Below are positions 6,188-7,050 of a stretch of 7,050 nt of DNA, piece by piece (within the stretch, counting starts at the first letter, position 1; each line of letters starts with the position of its first letter). Made by a program: the position numbers and the translations under genes. Below the pieces are notes generated by a model. The model searched no databases. It had not been told where the DNA came from and saw only the letters and a program-made list of their open reading frames with translations. The stretch spans positions 1 to 7,050 of the forward strand of contig JAQGKN010000520.1 of NCBI GenBank assembly GCA_028290085.1, given 5' to 3'. The stretch is from Hyphomicrobiales bacterium (GTDB lineage Bacteria; Pseudomonadota; Alphaproteobacteria; Rhizobiales; Beijerinckiaceae).

Positions 6188-7050
6188 ATGCCCATTCCGA
6201 CACAGCCGCAGACCGCCGAAGACATGCCCGCGCCCGCAAACGAGCGCGACCGCGTCGTCATCTTCGACACGACCTTGCGCGACGGCGAGCAATCGCCGGG
6301 CGCCTCCATGACGCTCGACGAAAAGCTGGAGGTCGCCGACCTGCTGGACGAGATGGGCGTCGATATCATCGAGGCTGGTTTCCCCATTGCCTCGGAAGGT
6401 GATTTCGAGGCCGTCTCGGCCATCGCCAAGCGCATCAAGAACGCGACCGTCACGGGCCTGGCGCGCGCGTCCTTCAAGGACATCGACCGCGCGGCCGAGG
6501 CGCTGCGTTTTGCGCGCCGCCCGCGCATCCACACCTTCGTCTCCACCTCGCCGCTGCACATGAAGTACAAGCTGCAGAAGGAGCCGGAAGAGGTTCTGGC
6601 CATGGTGACCGCGCAGGTCGAGCGCGCGCGCAAATTCGTCGAGGACGTCGAATGGTCCGCCGAAGACGGCACGCGCACGGAGATGGACTTCCTGTGCCGT
6701 TGCGTGGAGGCTGCGATCAAGGCCGGCGCCACGACGATCAATATTCCCGACACGGTGGGCTACACCGTGCCTGAGGAATATGAGGCGATCTTCCGCAATG
6801 TTCGCGAGCGCGTACCCAATGCGGACAAGGCGATCTTCTCGGTGCATTGCCACAACGACCTGGGGTTGGCAGTTGCCAACACCATCGCGGGCGTTCGCGG
6901 CGGCGCGCGGCAGATCGAATGTACGATCAACGGCATCGGCGAACGCGCTGGTAACGCCGCGCTCGAAGAGGTGGTGATGGCCTTGCGCACGCGCGCCGAC
7001 ATCCTGCCCTATCGCAACCAGATCGAGACGACGATGCTGATGCGCTCATC
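6188..7050 (+). CDS. leuA: 2-isopropylmalate synthase, N-terminal part
   Basis: This enzyme condenses acetyl-CoA with 2-ketoisovalerate to 2-isopropylmalate, the first committed step of leucine synthesis, and is normally feedback-inhibited by leucine. The window holds the first 287 residues; the frame runs off the 3' edge, so roughly half of a typical 520-560-residue protein, including the C-terminal regulatory domain, is not seen. The HMGL-like TIM-barrel motifs are clear: [13 protein letters not shown] at residues 26-38 (with R31 and metal-binding D32/D27), EAGFPIAS at 62-69, the metal-binding [12 protein letters not shown] with H220 and H222, and [14 protein letters not shown] at 248-261. 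About 20 residues rich in Pro, Gln and Glu precede the barrel. The family match to LeuA rather than homocitrate or citramalate synthase rests on overall sequence and on the leucine-rich leader upstream. Confidence 0.96.
   Translation, partial: MPIPTQPQTAEDMPAPANERDRVVIFDTTLRDGEQSPGASMTLDEKLEVADLLDEMGVDIIEAGFPIASEGDFEAVSAIAKRIKNATVTGLARASFKDIDRAAEALRFARRPRIHTFVSTSPLHMKYKLQKEPEEVLAMVTAQVERARKFVEDVEWSAEDGTRTEMDFLCRCVEAAIKAGATTINIPDTVGYTVPEEYEAIFRNVRERVPNADKAIFSVHCHNDLGLAVANTIAGVRGGARQIECTINGIGERAGNAALEEVVMALRTRADILPYRNQIETTMLMRS

Noticed and set aside
6152..6853. Minus-strand open frames opposite leuA
   Set aside because: leuA on the plus strand carries unmistakable family motifs; the antisense frames are low-complexity mirror products.

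Overview
The window is high-GC chromosomal DNA. Its compact housekeeping genes, their motifs and the branched-chain amino-acid gene order suggest an alphaproteobacterium, most likely of the Hyphomicrobiales (Rhizobiales). That placement is a judgement from memory of protein character, not a search result. There is no transposase, integrase, phage gene, tRNA, rRNA or CRISPR array, and codon usage looks uniform across the genes.

Layout. (1) 1-314: the 3' end of ilvN, the acetolactate synthase regulatory subunit. (2) 431-1450: complete ilvC, ketol-acid reductoisomerase, closed by a textbook intrinsic terminator at 1485-1511. (3) 1512-1757: an AT-richer gap with no convincing gene. (4) 1758-5454: five co-directional genes that look like one transcription unit. 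They are two tandem NTF2/SnoaL-like proteins (overlapping ATGA), an endonuclease/exonuclease/phosphatase-fold hydrolase, a PhzF-family isomerase, and a Nudix hydrolase (ATGA overlap with phzF). (5) 5455-5796, minus strand: a small predicted lipoprotein, exactly convergent with the Nudix gene; the two stop codons abut inside a 14-bp palindrome. (6) 5797-6187: a divergent regulatory region that also holds the leader of leuA. (7) 6188-7050: the 5' half of leuA, 2-isopropylmalate synthase.

The flanking genes form a pathway. IlvN with its catalytic partner (off the window) makes acetohydroxyacids, IlvC converts them to dihydroxy acids on the way to valine, isoleucine and leucine, and LeuA draws off 2-ketoisovalerate for leucine. 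The five genes between them have no obvious role in that pathway and read as an accessory or house-cleaning insert; their substrates cannot be told from the sequence.

The most interesting element is the leuA leader. A short open frame ending at 6072 finishes with four consecutive Leu codons plus Ile-Arg-Pro, and its stop codon lies inside one arm of a long perfect-armed hairpin (6066-6073 with 6100-6107). The leader also carries three copies of CCGGGCT and three copies of the complementary AGCCC; the last AGCCC directly abuts the leuA start codon. This is the signature of leucine-responsive, ribosome-mediated attenuation. No U-tract follows any of the hairpins, so a translational (ribosome-binding-site masking) or Rho-linked mechanism is as likely as classical termination.
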